Of a DNA stretch of 31,611 nucleotides, positions 1-9,680 are shown in pieces (the stretch's first letter is position 1; every line of letters begins with the position of its first letter). Source of the stretch: Rodentolepis nana (lineage: Eukaryota; Platyhelminthes; Cestoda; Cyclophyllidea; Hymenolepididae); NCBI GenBank assembly GCA_900617975.1, contig UZAE01012792.1, positions 1 to 31,611 on the forward strand, in the 5' to 3' direction. Below the pieces are notes generated by a model. The model saw nothing but the letters and a program-made list of their open reading frames with translations, searched no databases and was not told the origin of the DNA. A program made the translations under genes and the position numbers.

Positions 1-1016
1 CCCCCCCTCTTCTCAAATTGGATTCTTCATGGACTTCTTTTTACTCGATTTTTAGAAGCCTATCAGCTGGTTCTGCAGATTTAAAGATCAAGCCAAAGTA
101 TTTTTTCTTGAAATTTGACTATACATGATGATAAATAGATTTGACACTTCTTGTTTAACTTAACACTCTTACAACTTTCAAATTTTAAATTTTTCATGAA
201 TGATTTCACAATTGAGCTTAGATTAAATGAGTATGGATGTTAACTAGACTTGAAACTGTATTATTTTCCAGCAAGCAGTTCCACCAAGCTCCTTCATTAT
301 AATGAAGGTTGAGCCCTCTAGTCTAGACAACCCAAGTTGACACATTTGTAATTAATTTATAAATGGCTCCTGTAAGTAGGTGCTTTTCTTAAAAAACTTT
401 AAAAAAACAACTATTTGCTTTCTAGCTTCAGATACCAATGTTGGATCTCCTAATGCATTTTGCTTTCTTATTTTTTAAACCCTTTAAAGATCAATAGATA
501 ATATTTTAATCTAAGTTAGATTATGATTGAAGAATTCGGTTGTATAAAGGGCACAGAACAGGAGCCAATCAAAACATCAGGTTCTGTTCACGAAAATTAT
601 TAGTTTTCGAGTTATGAAAGCACTGTTTTGTTTTTCTTTTCATAAGATTCAAATGTTCGCGTTACAGAATTTGACTGTCATGTTCTTGGATAAGATTTAA
701 GAAACAATGTTTATTCAACTCCAGTTGACATGATTTTTGATTCAAGATGGATATTTTAAATTAGTAGCAAATGCGAATTACTCAATTCCTTAATGGGCTA
801 AATTATCGTAACATCTACATTTTGCTTTTGGTTAACTGTTACATTTCAAATTCAAAATCTGGGAGTGAAACGGAACCTTCTTATCGACAGAGCTTCACTG
901 TTGTTCTGTGAATGTCTCCTTCCACCCTCTAATAAAAGATATGGTATTCACAACTTGATTTCAATAAATGATAGGTCCGGAGAAAAGAATATTTCAAATT
1001 TATGGGGCACTCGAGA
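1..1016. other. AT-rich non-coding DNA
   Basis: I see no gene, RNA or recognisable repeat here. It opens with a run of seven C and is otherwise ordinary AT-rich sequence with frequent stops in all frames. Confidence 0.6.
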
Positions 1017-1324
1017 AATTGACCCCACGTGGTACAACCTAGGAAATGTTTAAACATACTGCAAAAAACGTCTTTTATCCGGTAGTTCACTTCTAAATTC
1101 ACACTAACTTTGTGTCCCATTCTACCACTTCCACGTTACTCACCTTACCTCTTTCTCTACCTTTTTTATCTGCCTCTTTTATATCTGTGAATCACTCTTT
1201 TGCTCCTCCCTCTCGACTTTTTGTGACTTTGATGCTCCTCCTTTCTGTGAAATCCAAAGTCAGCTCAAAGGCTAGTGATAACTATCAGAGAGCGTGCAAT
1301 TTCATATAAATAAATAAATAAATA
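1017..1324 (+). repeat. Diverged copy A of the GGGGTGTG element (SINE-like)
   Basis: This is an old, degraded copy. The 5' third is recognisable from ccacgtggtacaacct and the decayed segment around 1065-1090. The pyrimidine-rich middle runs through 1120-1240. The tail is gtcagctcaaaggctagtgat followed by an AAAT repeat at 1306-1323. The first ~20 bases of the family are not preserved. It is more diverged than the other copies, so it is probably among the oldest insertions in the window. Reading frames across it are by-products of the pyrimidine-rich sequence, not genes. Confidence 0.8.
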
Positions 1325-2162
1325 TTTCAATTGTTTAAGCAGTCACTTTCTTTCGTAAACTGAAAATTCGCATTTTCAGAATCCGCTGAATATGTTTCTT
1401 GTGTATTACCTCGCAACTTATCGTTGTAAATTAGTAAAGATGAGGTAGATTTTAGCTTCCAAAGGGATAATCACGTATATTTTGACAAATTAAAACTCAT
1501 TGTCTAAAATTTAAAAATTTTGAACTTACTTCAGATTTCCAATTGAGCAAATTAAATTACGCTAAACTTGTAATTAATTTACTTCAATGCCATGAGTGTG
1601 CGGGTTAAAGCGAAACACTATTTTTTTTAAATATTCTATACCTTAGCTTTTGTTTTAATTTATTGAAAAGTGCCAAGCTCTTTTGAGTGTAAAGTGTGTT
1701 AGTGCAAACAAATTTCAAGTGTGTCATTTCGTTGCCCCTAACCAACTGACTTTGCAACAAAAAAGAATTGCCCTTAAACGAATGGCGTGGATTTCGCTAC
1801 ACTTTTAACGACATTGCAAGCAAGACACTGGGAGCTCTGTCGCGCCAATTTCGGGCCAAATCTCAATTCAACATATCTGCCTATATTTGCCAAGTTTTAG
1901 CTCCTAGTGTTGCGAGAGAGAGAGAGAATGCAATTTTACAAAACTATTGCCTAAGGTGATAACAAGCGGTGCGAATTTATGTAACCCAAGTTAGCCACCT
2001 CAGAGCAGTTGCATAAACAGAAGGCGCAAAAAATTAATTTATCTTATTTTGATTAAATAATGCAATAATTAAGTGCTAATTTATTGCAGTAAGGAGGAGA
2101 ATAATTAAAAATTTGCATATAATATTGTTGTCTTGAAAGAAATAAAACGAAAGTAGAAAACA
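1325..2162. other. AT-rich non-coding DNA
   Basis: No gene is supported. One open frame on the plus strand at about 1768-1959 has no ATG, no splice context and no familiar protein motif. A short GA run lies at about 1915-1928. Confidence 0.5.
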
Positions 2163-3233
2163 GTCCTTATGATAGTTATCATTAGCCCTTTAGTTGACTT
2201 CAGGCTTCACAGAGGGGGGGGGATAGTCGATAGTCGAGGGGGAGAGGGTTGGAACAGAAGATTTATTCACCGATGTAAAGGAAGCAGACACAACGGTAGA
2301 GAAAAGGGTATGTTGAGTACTGTGGAAGTGGGTTAATTTGACATACAGTGGGGTCATGGTAGTTTGAAGTGAGAAGTCGAAGAGAAAAGGTAAGATGAGT
2401 ACTGTTGAAGTGGTCGAATTTAAGAAAAAAGGTGAGGTGAGTACTGTGAAATGGTCGAATATGGACAAAGGTGAGGTGAGTACTGTAAAAATAGTCGAAT
2501 ATGATATAGAGTGGGGTGATGGTAGTTTGAAGTCAGAAGTCAACTGCCGATCAATAGACTTTTTGCAAGTCAGAAGTCAACTGCCGATCAATAGACTTTT
2601 TTGTCTTTGAAGTCAGAAGTCAACTACCGTACAGTGGGGTCATGGTAGTTTGAAGTGAGAAGTCAACTGTAGGTGAGGTGAGTACTGTGGAAGTAGTCGA
2701 ATATGACACAGTAAGGTAAGATGATTACTGTGAAAGGGGTCGAATATGACATAAGTGGGTTCACAATAATAGAGAGTAGGGTAAGGTGAATACTGTAGAA
2801 GTGGTCAACTATGACACACAGTGGTGAGTACTGTGAAAATGATCGAATATGACATGGAGTCAGCGAGTACTGTGGAAGTAGTCGAATATGACATACAGTG
2901 GGGCGAGTGCTGTTGAAGGGGTTGAATATGACAAGCAGTCGGGCTGATTGGTAGTTTGAAGTGAGAAGTCAACTGCCGGTTGATAGACGTAGTTTGAAGT
3001 CAGAAGTCAACTGCCGGTTGATAGACTTGTTAGTTTGAAGTGAGAAGTCAACTGCCAGTTAATAGACTTGTACCGTTAAAGTAAGATGAGTACTGTGGAA
3101 GTGGGTTAATTTGACATACAGTGGGGTCATGGTAGTTTGAAGTGAGAAGTCAACTGCCGGTTAATAGACTTTTCCGCATGAGTATACGCTGCTCAGGGTG
3201 CACCACGTGGAGGTAAGTCTATCGCGCACCCCC
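2163..3233 (-). repeat. Copy B of the GGGGTGTG element, internally expanded array
   Basis: The minus-strand element has its 3' tail at 2163-2210 (tgatagttatcattagccc) and its 5' end at 3191-3233 (cagggtgcaccacgtggaggtaag, then gcgcaccccc). A normal copy is about 330 bp; this one is about 1,070 bp. The internal block containing gagtactgt, a cgaatatgaca step and tagtttgaagt(c/g)agaagtcaactg is repeated in irregular tandem: I count about eleven gagtactgt-type sites, against one in an ordinary copy. Nine Gs lie at 2214-2222. I could not find a convincing target-site duplication. Positions 2362-2668 are essentially the same sequence as blocks inside the array at 14.9-16.5 kb. Confidence 0.85.
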
Positions 3234-3610
3234 AAGAGGAAGATCATGAAACCACAAAGTGATTTCCTGCTTTTATCAAATTTGTGAAAGCCAAATGTTC
3301 ATGCCTCTTCTTGAACCTTTCCAGGTTTTGAATCTTTTTTTTTCAAATAATAGTTAGTCAAATGCACATTTGCTGCACTATTCGCCACACAATTTCGTAA
3401 TTTCTCTGTGTGTTGACATCCATTTGATGTAATTAATTTTGACATATTTCAAGATTACTTTAATCCGATAAGGCTCAAAGTGACAACAAAAATTTAAAAA
3501 TAACTGCCAAATTCTTAGAGGTTCCGTTTTCAGCCAAACTGTCAGAAAAAAAGTGTATCTGTTTAAGTCCTCTCTCTCTCCCTGCCTCTCCCACCCCCCT
3601 CCCCACAATC

Positions 3611-3613
<3 letters not shown>

Positions 3614-3655
<42 letters not shown>
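3614..3655. repeat. (CT)n microsatellite
   Basis: About 21 uninterrupted CT dinucleotides. The minus-strand reading frame through it yields only Arg-Glu repeats, so it is not a gene. Confidence 0.97.
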
Positions 3656-3657
<2 letters not shown>

Positions 3658-3802
3658 TTTCTTTAACCCTCTTTCCATTCTTTGGAATTTAGTCTCATAA
3701 CAAGATAAGTATCCTATTTCTAATATAATAAATGAGTAATAAATAAATAATAAATAATAATAATAAAATATACCCGATACTCATTATGTGTTAATAATCC
3801 AC

Positions 3803-3846
3803 CTCCCCGACTCCTCCCCCCCTCCCCTCCCCTCCCCTCCCACTCC
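3803..3846. repeat. C-rich tract with CCCCT units
   Basis: A polypyrimidine tract with several consecutive CCCCT units. The complementary strand has closely spaced G4 runs, so it meets the simple pattern for a potential G-quadruplex. Confidence 0.85.
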
Positions 3847-4315
3847 TCGTACTTCCTGTCAGATATTTCATCTGTAATAAGCAGGCATATTGATTTGAGG
3901 TTAATTATGGATGTGGGTAGACTCTGTTGCCGAAATGAGACGACCAGTCCTGTCTTCATTGCTTGCTTGATTGCCTTCGTGCGAGGGACTTCAATGAATG
4001 TGTTGGTCGACATCTGATAATTTCTAACTTCCTACCATTACACTTCGGAAAAAAATGCCTGCTTCAATGTAATGTAATGGTAAAATAAGTGCCAAATTTA
4101 TCATTTTTTCGGCTTTTATTTCAGCATCTTAAGAATGAGAATGGCGAGAAGTGTGTAATTGTAAACTCAAATTCGAATCAGTGAATCTTTGTCGTTTGGT
4201 TGTTTAGGCAGCTATGTCAAGGAAGCCCATATGAAAAGGAAAGTATTAAAAATTAATTTTAAAAAATGGGGGTAAATTTTCAAATAAATGTATTCTGCGG
4301 GGGATTGTGAATTAC

Positions 4316-4604
4316 GAAAACGTATAATCATAAGGCAAAAAGTCTATTAACTGGCAGTTGACTTCTCGCTTCAAATTACCATCACCCCACTGTATGTCAT
4401 ATTCCACCACTTCACAGTACTCATCTTACCCTTTCTGAGCCTTTGTATCTGTCTGTTTCTTTTACATCTGTAAATCACTCTTCTATTCCCACTCACGAAT
4501 TCTTCTCAATGTGATGTTCCTCCTCCCCTCTTTGAAACCCGAAGTCAACTTAAGGGCTAATGATAACTATTAAAATGTCTGCCATTTGTTATAAATAAAT
4601 AAAT
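4316..4604 (+). repeat. 5'-truncated copy C of the GGGGTGTG element
   Basis: Homology starts at acgtataatcat, so about 45-50 bases of the family's 5' end are missing. The rest is complete: gcagttgacttctcgcttcaa, caccccactgtatgtcatatt, the pyrimidine-rich middle, the tail gtcaacttaagggctaatgat and a final (AAAT)3. 5' truncation is the usual result of incomplete target-primed reverse transcription. Confidence 0.9.
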
Positions 4605-5984
4605 ATTGCAACAGATATTTCTGAACGGTTAAATATTGGTGTTCTAATCAAACAGCTTTGAAGCACTGGGGAGACATTCGAGGAAAAAATGGCAAAAATT
4701 ATTAGCTAATCAGGCAGTCGGTCGACTGTTAGGCATTTTAAGCATTAATTCGTTCCTCCAAGTAAATGAACCGTCGATTAATCAATAAATCCTCCCTTTT
4801 CCACTTCTTTGAGTCTGAGTAGAGCTGGATTTGATAAAAGGCAGTAAGATATTCATAAAAGTGGGATTAAATCTGATTGAATTTGCCGAACTCTTCTCAA
4901 AATTCGTGGCCTTCTTAAATTCGTAGCTAAATATTTTTGAGCAGATTTCAGTATCGCATTCTAAATAAAAATAATATGAGAAAATTCAAAGAATTTTAAA
5001 ATTGCTTTTTTCTCAATTCAAAAATCAGTTCATTAAATCACCAATGAGCAATCTGTGCTAAAATCAGGAAATAGGCAGACTGTTTGCTGCTAGATTATAT
5101 ATACAGAAACTTCAATTTCACTGCGACTAAATTTTGATCATCAAATTAATCAAAATTTCACCCTACCTTCAGGCTACGTTATGTCAGGACTGACAATGTC
5201 AGAATTCACTGTTATCGAGCTATCGTCATTTCCATACGTTATGCTTCGGTCTCACATGTTATGACGCAATTCAAGCATCATTTATCCTGATAGAATACAA
5301 TACGAAATTATCATTTATAATTGAAATAAGATTTTTACAGCCCACAAAGAGTGACTGATTCAATTATAACTATACACCAACTGATAAAATTATTAAATAG
5401 GTTTTTTTAATTAGGTTAATTGAGTTCAATAAAATCTAAACTTAAAAATGAAAGCAAGCTCAAAATTTATCATTATTAAATGAATATTTCAATCTTACTT
5501 GCTATAACTAGGTTAAATTTAAACTGAAAATTGTTTTATAGTTTAAAACTAGGTGTTATTCATTTCCAAGTTGGGGAAAAATTGTTGCCTTTTTTTCAAC
5601 TAAAAGTTTATTTCTCCGAGGTAATTTAAAAATCCAAACACCAAATTCATTGAAAAGGATGAGTGATGCTAATCAATTTGGGCAGAGTCCTACCACCCCC
5701 CCCCCACCCCCCTCCCCCATACTACTGAAAATTTCGTCTCAAAATGAGCAAAACCAAGAGAGTAACTTTGTTTGCCCTATTATAAAAGTTTAATTTGCGA
5801 GTTCGAAAACACGCTATTTATTGAATGGATTAAAGAAGACAATTTAATTACCAAGATTTTAAAGGAGCGATTTTCGATTGATTCGTGCTATTGCGGAAGC
5901 AAGCATGAGGTTAGAATTTTCGACTGATAATTGGTTGTCCTCTTAGTATTAAAACATCAACGTCAAACTTGGAAATAGTTCAAT
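4605..5984. other. AT-rich non-coding DNA
   Basis: No gene or dispersed repeat is recognised. It includes a run of ten C at 5696-5705 followed by further C-rich sequence. Confidence 0.55.
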
Positions 5985-5993
5985 CCCCCCCCC

Positions 5994-6522
5994 CCCAACC
6001 ATCGCATTCCACATAGATTACAGCCCCATTGAATTTCGGAGTCACTGGCCTGGAATGTGCTTAAATACCTTTAATCAGGCACTGTGTTTCATCAGGGTCT
6101 GTTTCGCATTGTTTTAGCAGAGTCGTAGACAACTTGAAAGATTCTGGGCATACCATGCGCTCCAGATTAAAGATAGGGTTCAAAAGTTTTTCAATTTTTA
6201 ACCCAATCGCATATACAGTGAGCGATACATAGTTAAACCTAAAATTATATATATGTATACATTGCTAGTACCACACAAATAATTCCTTGGCACAATCTAA
6301 CAATCACAAATTTCCTCTAGTGGGGTGTGTGATAGACTTATCTCCACTTGGTGCACCCTGGACAACGTATACTCATACGGCAAAAAAGTCTTTTAACCGG
6401 CAGTTGACTTCTCACTTCAAACTACCATAACCCCACTGTATGCCATATTCGACCGCTTCCATAGTACTCATCCTACCTTTTCTTTGCCATTGTGTCTGTC
6501 TCTTTTACAACTGTAAACCACT
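5994..6522 (+). repeat. Contig end duplicated at 8609-9137
   Basis: These 529 bases recur at a constant offset of 2,615. The block begins just after a run of C and ends exactly at the N at 6523, while its partner begins exactly after the N at 8608. Edges coinciding with gap characters point to an overlap between contig ends that was not merged, or to two haplotypes placed in series, more than to a true segmental duplication. Confidence 0.9.
6322..6522 (+). repeat. Copy D of the GGGGTGTG element, cut off by the gap
   Basis: The intact 5' end is ggggtgtgtgatagactta, followed by the cacttggtgcaccctgg step, the conserved gcagttgacttctcacttcaa and the first pyrimidine-rich part. The sequence stops at the N at 6523 before the shared 3' tail. 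It matches the first 201 bases of copy F. Confidence 0.92.
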
Positions 6523-6523
6523 N
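6523..6523. other. Assembly gap (single N)
   Basis: A lone N inside the GGGGTGTG element, at the end of a block repeated 2.6 kb away. The true gap length is unknown. Confidence 0.95.
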
Positions 6524-7972
6524 GAGGGAGGAAGGGGGGAGGCTTTTGTGGAAGTTTCGAAAGACTTGGCGTATTGATTACGTCTGTGAATTTTGCATAA
6601 TGCAATGGTAATAATTTAGTTGAACCAATGAGACACATAAGGAAGGAAAGAAAGAGGAACTAAGAAACTGAGGGACTTTTGCGCTTTGAAGCAGCCTTTT
6701 GTCCCTTTCAAGGATGCTTTTGCAATCACCTTCTCCCTTAGTTTTAAAGCAGGGTATTTAGAGCTTCCACGAGTTCAAGATTTTTTACCTGCCCACCAAA
6801 TGCTTTACTTGCATAAGCAAAACTGTCATGTCAAAAAGATATTAAACAAGTAGAATTTTAAAAGCTGTTAAGTGGAATTCATTACGTAATCAGGACTTCG
6901 GAAAATTTCAAGAGTTGTGCGTTAAGTGGTCTTTTTCAAAAGTTCCTTCTGGCTTCTTTAGGTGGCATAGAAGTGAGCAATAGTTTCGTTTATTGTTGCT
7001 AAAACAGCGTCATTTTGGTCAATTAGATTTTTTTGCTCAGGTTTAATATATTTTGTTACTGTTTGCCTTTAAAGGTTTCGATTTTGATCTGCCTTACAGA
7101 GCTCTCCAAGCAGTGTTTAAGGTAGGATGCAGTTCAAATAATCTTTGTTCTAGGGAAAAAATGGATATGAATAATTGAAGCCAACAAAAATCGATATGAA
7201 TAGTGGAAACAGAAATGGCTAGGTATCCTTCAAAGAGCTAATAAATTTCTTGAGGTGAATCAAGTAGAATCGATGGTTTTTGGACAATGAGAGGGATGGA
7301 ATTTTCGAGGAAATGAGGAAAGAAAAGGAAGAGAAGTTTGGGCGTGGGGGGGGGGAGCGAGGAGGAGAGGAGGCATCAGTACCATAGAAATAGAGTGTGA
7401 GCTAAGAGAATTGACCGAATTTGTGTTTTTTTGTGTTCATTAGCAGTTGAGTCGAAGTTACCAAATTAGTACACACAAAGAAATTGAGCTGGCATACAGT
7501 GCCAACATAGTCGTTAATAGAATGGTGATTTTAAAGTGTTTCCTTCCCTCAAACCACAAATTCTTCTGTTGACTAGCAATATTACCTCCAGGTCATCTGA
7601 TCTATTGTTAATTTTTTTGCCATTAGTTGGAAAAGTTTCAAACAGCAAAATAAAAGCATAAATATAATGAGCCTATAGAACCGAGCAAACTTGTACAAAT
7701 AGAGAACTGGTTTATAAAATATTGACTACTGCAAGTTTCAAACAGCTTTGCGGAATGGAAGCAACGATCCACAAGGTGATGCCTTAAAATTTGAGCAAGT
7801 AATAACGCTTTCAAAATTAAAACTAATCAATTCAATACTTAAACTAAAAAAATTATTCCACGTTTAAAATTAAAACTCGGGTATTTGCATAAAGTGCAAC
7901 TGCCATAGTCGGACTATAGTCACAGAAAAAGAGGGCCATAAACTTAGAGATCATTTCATAATTAAGCAGGGT
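6524..7972. other. Non-coding DNA between two element copies
   Basis: No confident gene. It contains a run of ten G at 7346-7355 and a 22-base segment at 7100-7121 bounded by a good acceptor (ctgccttacag) and a plausible donor (aag|gtagga). That segment is too short to call as an exon without transcripts. Confidence 0.5.
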
Positions 7973-8293
7973 GAGATGTGCGATAGACTTACCTCCACGT
8001 GGTGCACACTGGTCAACGTATACTCATACGGCAAAAAGTCTATTAACCGGCAGTTGACTTCTGACTTCAAACTACCATGGCCCGACTGCTTGCCATATTC
8101 GACCCCTTCCACAGTACTCATCTTACCTTTTTCTCTACCTTTGTGTCTGTCTGCCTCCTTTACATCTGTGAATCGCTCTTCTATTCCCCACCCATCGACT
8201 TTCTGCTACTTTGATGAACCTTCCCTCTGTGAAGCCCGTAGTCAGCTAAATGGCTAATGATAGCTATCAAAACGCCTGTCATTTGAAATATAA
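7973..8293 (+). repeat. Full-length copy E of the GGGGTGTG element
   Basis: A full copy of about 320 bp. The 5' end is slightly changed (gagatgtgcgatagactta), followed by the palindromic ccacgtggtgcac step, tcatacggcaaaaagtct and the pyrimidine-rich body. The tail is gtcagctaaatggctaatgat and ends ttgaaatataa. Imperfect flanking duplications (13 of 15 bases) lie at 7958-7972 and 8294-8308. They indicate a genuine insertion between these particular flanks, unlike copy F, which shares the 3' flank but not the 5' one. Confidence 0.9.
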
Positions 8294-8607
8294 ATAATTA
8301 TGCGGGGTAAATATATTGCAATTTAGTGCATTTGGAGAAAAACAGACATTTTATAGATTATCAACGATGCAGTAGGATAATAGCCATATTTGGAACAGCG
8401 CTAGTTTTTGCTTAAGTGATTGACAAAATAAGAGCAAGTAAGTAATGGAACTAGAATATCCACAATATGTTAAAATTCGAGCAGAGGCGAATGATTCACA
8501 AATAGGGGAATTTAGTGTTGCCTTGATGACAGATCCGTAGGATTGACAGCCCAACTTATCCATCAATTGGTCTCCTTCAAGTGGAAATGACAATTCACAC
8601 CCAACAG
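8251..8607 (+). repeat. Contig end duplicated at 9324-9680
   Basis: The tail of copy E and its 3' flank recur at an offset of 1,073, and the first copy ends exactly at the N at 8608. This has the same signature as the 5994/8609 pair: a contig end contained within the following contig. Confidence 0.9.
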
Positions 8608-8608
8608 N
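8608..8608. other. Assembly gap (single N)
   Basis: A lone N between two blocks that are each repeated elsewhere in the window, so the order of sequence on either side should not be trusted. Confidence 0.95.
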
Positions 8609-9137
8609 CCCAACCATCGCATTCCACATAGATTACAGCCCCATTGAATTTCGGAGTCACTGGCCTGGAATGTGCTTAAATACCTTTAATCAGGCACTGT
8701 GTTTCATCAGGGTCTGTTTCGCATTGTTTTAGCAGAGTCGTAGACAACTTGAAAGATTCTGGGCATACCATGCGCTCCAGATTAAAGATAGGGTTCAAAA
8801 GTTTTTCAATTTTTAACCCAATCGCATATACAGTGAGCGATACATAGTTAAACCTAAAATTATATATATGTATACATTGCTAGTACCACACAAATAATTC
8901 CTTGGCACAATCTAACAATCACAAATTTCCTCTAGTGGGGTGTGTGATAGACTTATCTCCACTTGGTGCACCCTGGACAACGTATACTCATACGGCAAAA
9001 AAGTCTTTTAACCGGCAGTTGACTTCTCACTTCAAACTACCATAACCCCACTGTATGCCATATTCGACCGCTTCCATAGTACTCATCCTACCTTTTCTTT
9101 GCCATTGTGTCTGTCTCTTTTACAACTGTAAACCACT
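8609..9137 (+). repeat. Second occurrence of the 5994-6522 block
   Basis: It matches 5994-6522 wherever I compared the two. Here the sequence continues through the rest of a GGGGTGTG element instead of stopping at a gap. Confidence 0.9.
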
Positions 9138-9367
9138 CTTCTATTCCCCACCCATCGACTTTCTGCTACTTTGATGTTCCTTCCCATCTGCGATTTTTTC
9201 TCACTTTAATGTTCCTCCCTTCTGTGAAGCTCGAAGTCAGCTAAAGGGCTAATGATAACTATCAAAACGCCGGCGAAGTCAGCTAAATGGCTAATGATAA
9301 CTATCAAAACGCCTCCAAGTCAGTGGCTAATGATAGCTATCAAAACGCCTGTCATTTGAAATATAAA
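8937..9367 (+). repeat. Copy F of the GGGGTGTG element, with extra tails
   Basis: The 5' part is the same as copy D. The section from cttctattccccac onward matches copy E, including the final tail and flank. Between them are additional tail units. The 5' and 3' flanks do not form a target-site duplication, although the 3' flank pairs well with copy E's 5' flank. The copy therefore looks like a D/E hybrid, made either by recombination between two directly repeated copies or by assembly. A short internal repeat of the actttgatgttcct segment occurs at about 9167-9217. Confidence 0.88.
9233..9355 (+). repeat. Three tandem copies of the element's 3' tail
   Basis: Units begin at about 9233, 9275 and 9317. 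Each has gtcag(ctaaa)(g/t)ggctaatgat followed by a(a/g)ctatcaaaacgcc. Only the last continues into the gtcatttgaaat terminus, and only the last has the tagctatc variant seen in copy E. Confidence 0.93.
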
Positions 9368-9680
9368 TAATTATGCGGGGTAAATATATTGCAATTTAGT
9401 GCATTTGGAGAAAAACAGACATTTTATAGATTATCAACGATGCAGTAGGATAATAGCCATATTTGGAACAGCGCTAGTTTTTGCTTAAGTGATTGACAAA
9501 ATAAGAGCAAGTAAGTAATGGAACTAGAATATCCACAATATGTTAAAATTCGAGCAGAGGCGAATGATTCACAAATAGGGGAATTTAGTGTTGCCTTGAT
9601 GACAGATCCGTAGGATTGACAGCCCAACTTATCCATCAATTGGTCTCCTTCAAGTGGAAATGACAATTCACACCCAACAG

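Larger units (their letters stand above)
3234..4315. other. Non-coding DNA with simple repeats
   Basis: This stretch contains a long CT microsatellite and a CCCCT-type tract, listed separately. An open minus-strand frame (3720-4013) is discussed as a weak candidate under findings. No other gene is visible. Confidence 0.5.

Noticed and set aside
2395..2610. A 71-codon plus-strand frame found again, unchanged, at 15430-15645 and 16137-16352
   Set aside because: It is the translation of the tandem modules inside the expanded elements (repeating STVEVVE/STVK). The identity reflects repeat identity, not a conserved protein.
2300..3170. Regularly recurring short repeats resembling a CRISPR-like array
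   Set aside because: Repeat units vary in length and sequence, spacers are themselves repeats, no cas-type genes exist and the context is eukaryotic. It is an expanded retroelement.
3475..3678. Minus-strand frame with a long Arg-Glu repeat
   Set aside because: Direct translation of the CT microsatellite.
7100..7121. 22-base micro-exon candidate (ALQAVFK) with acceptor and donor
   Set aside because: Splice motifs of this quality occur by chance in 31 kb, and there is no neighbouring exon to test the phase.
7976..8257. 93-codon plus-strand frame across copy E, and similar ones at 1112-1309, 12278-12511 and 17023-17289
   Set aside because: All follow the pyrimidine-rich body of the GGGGTGTG element; frames differ between copies and are not conserved.
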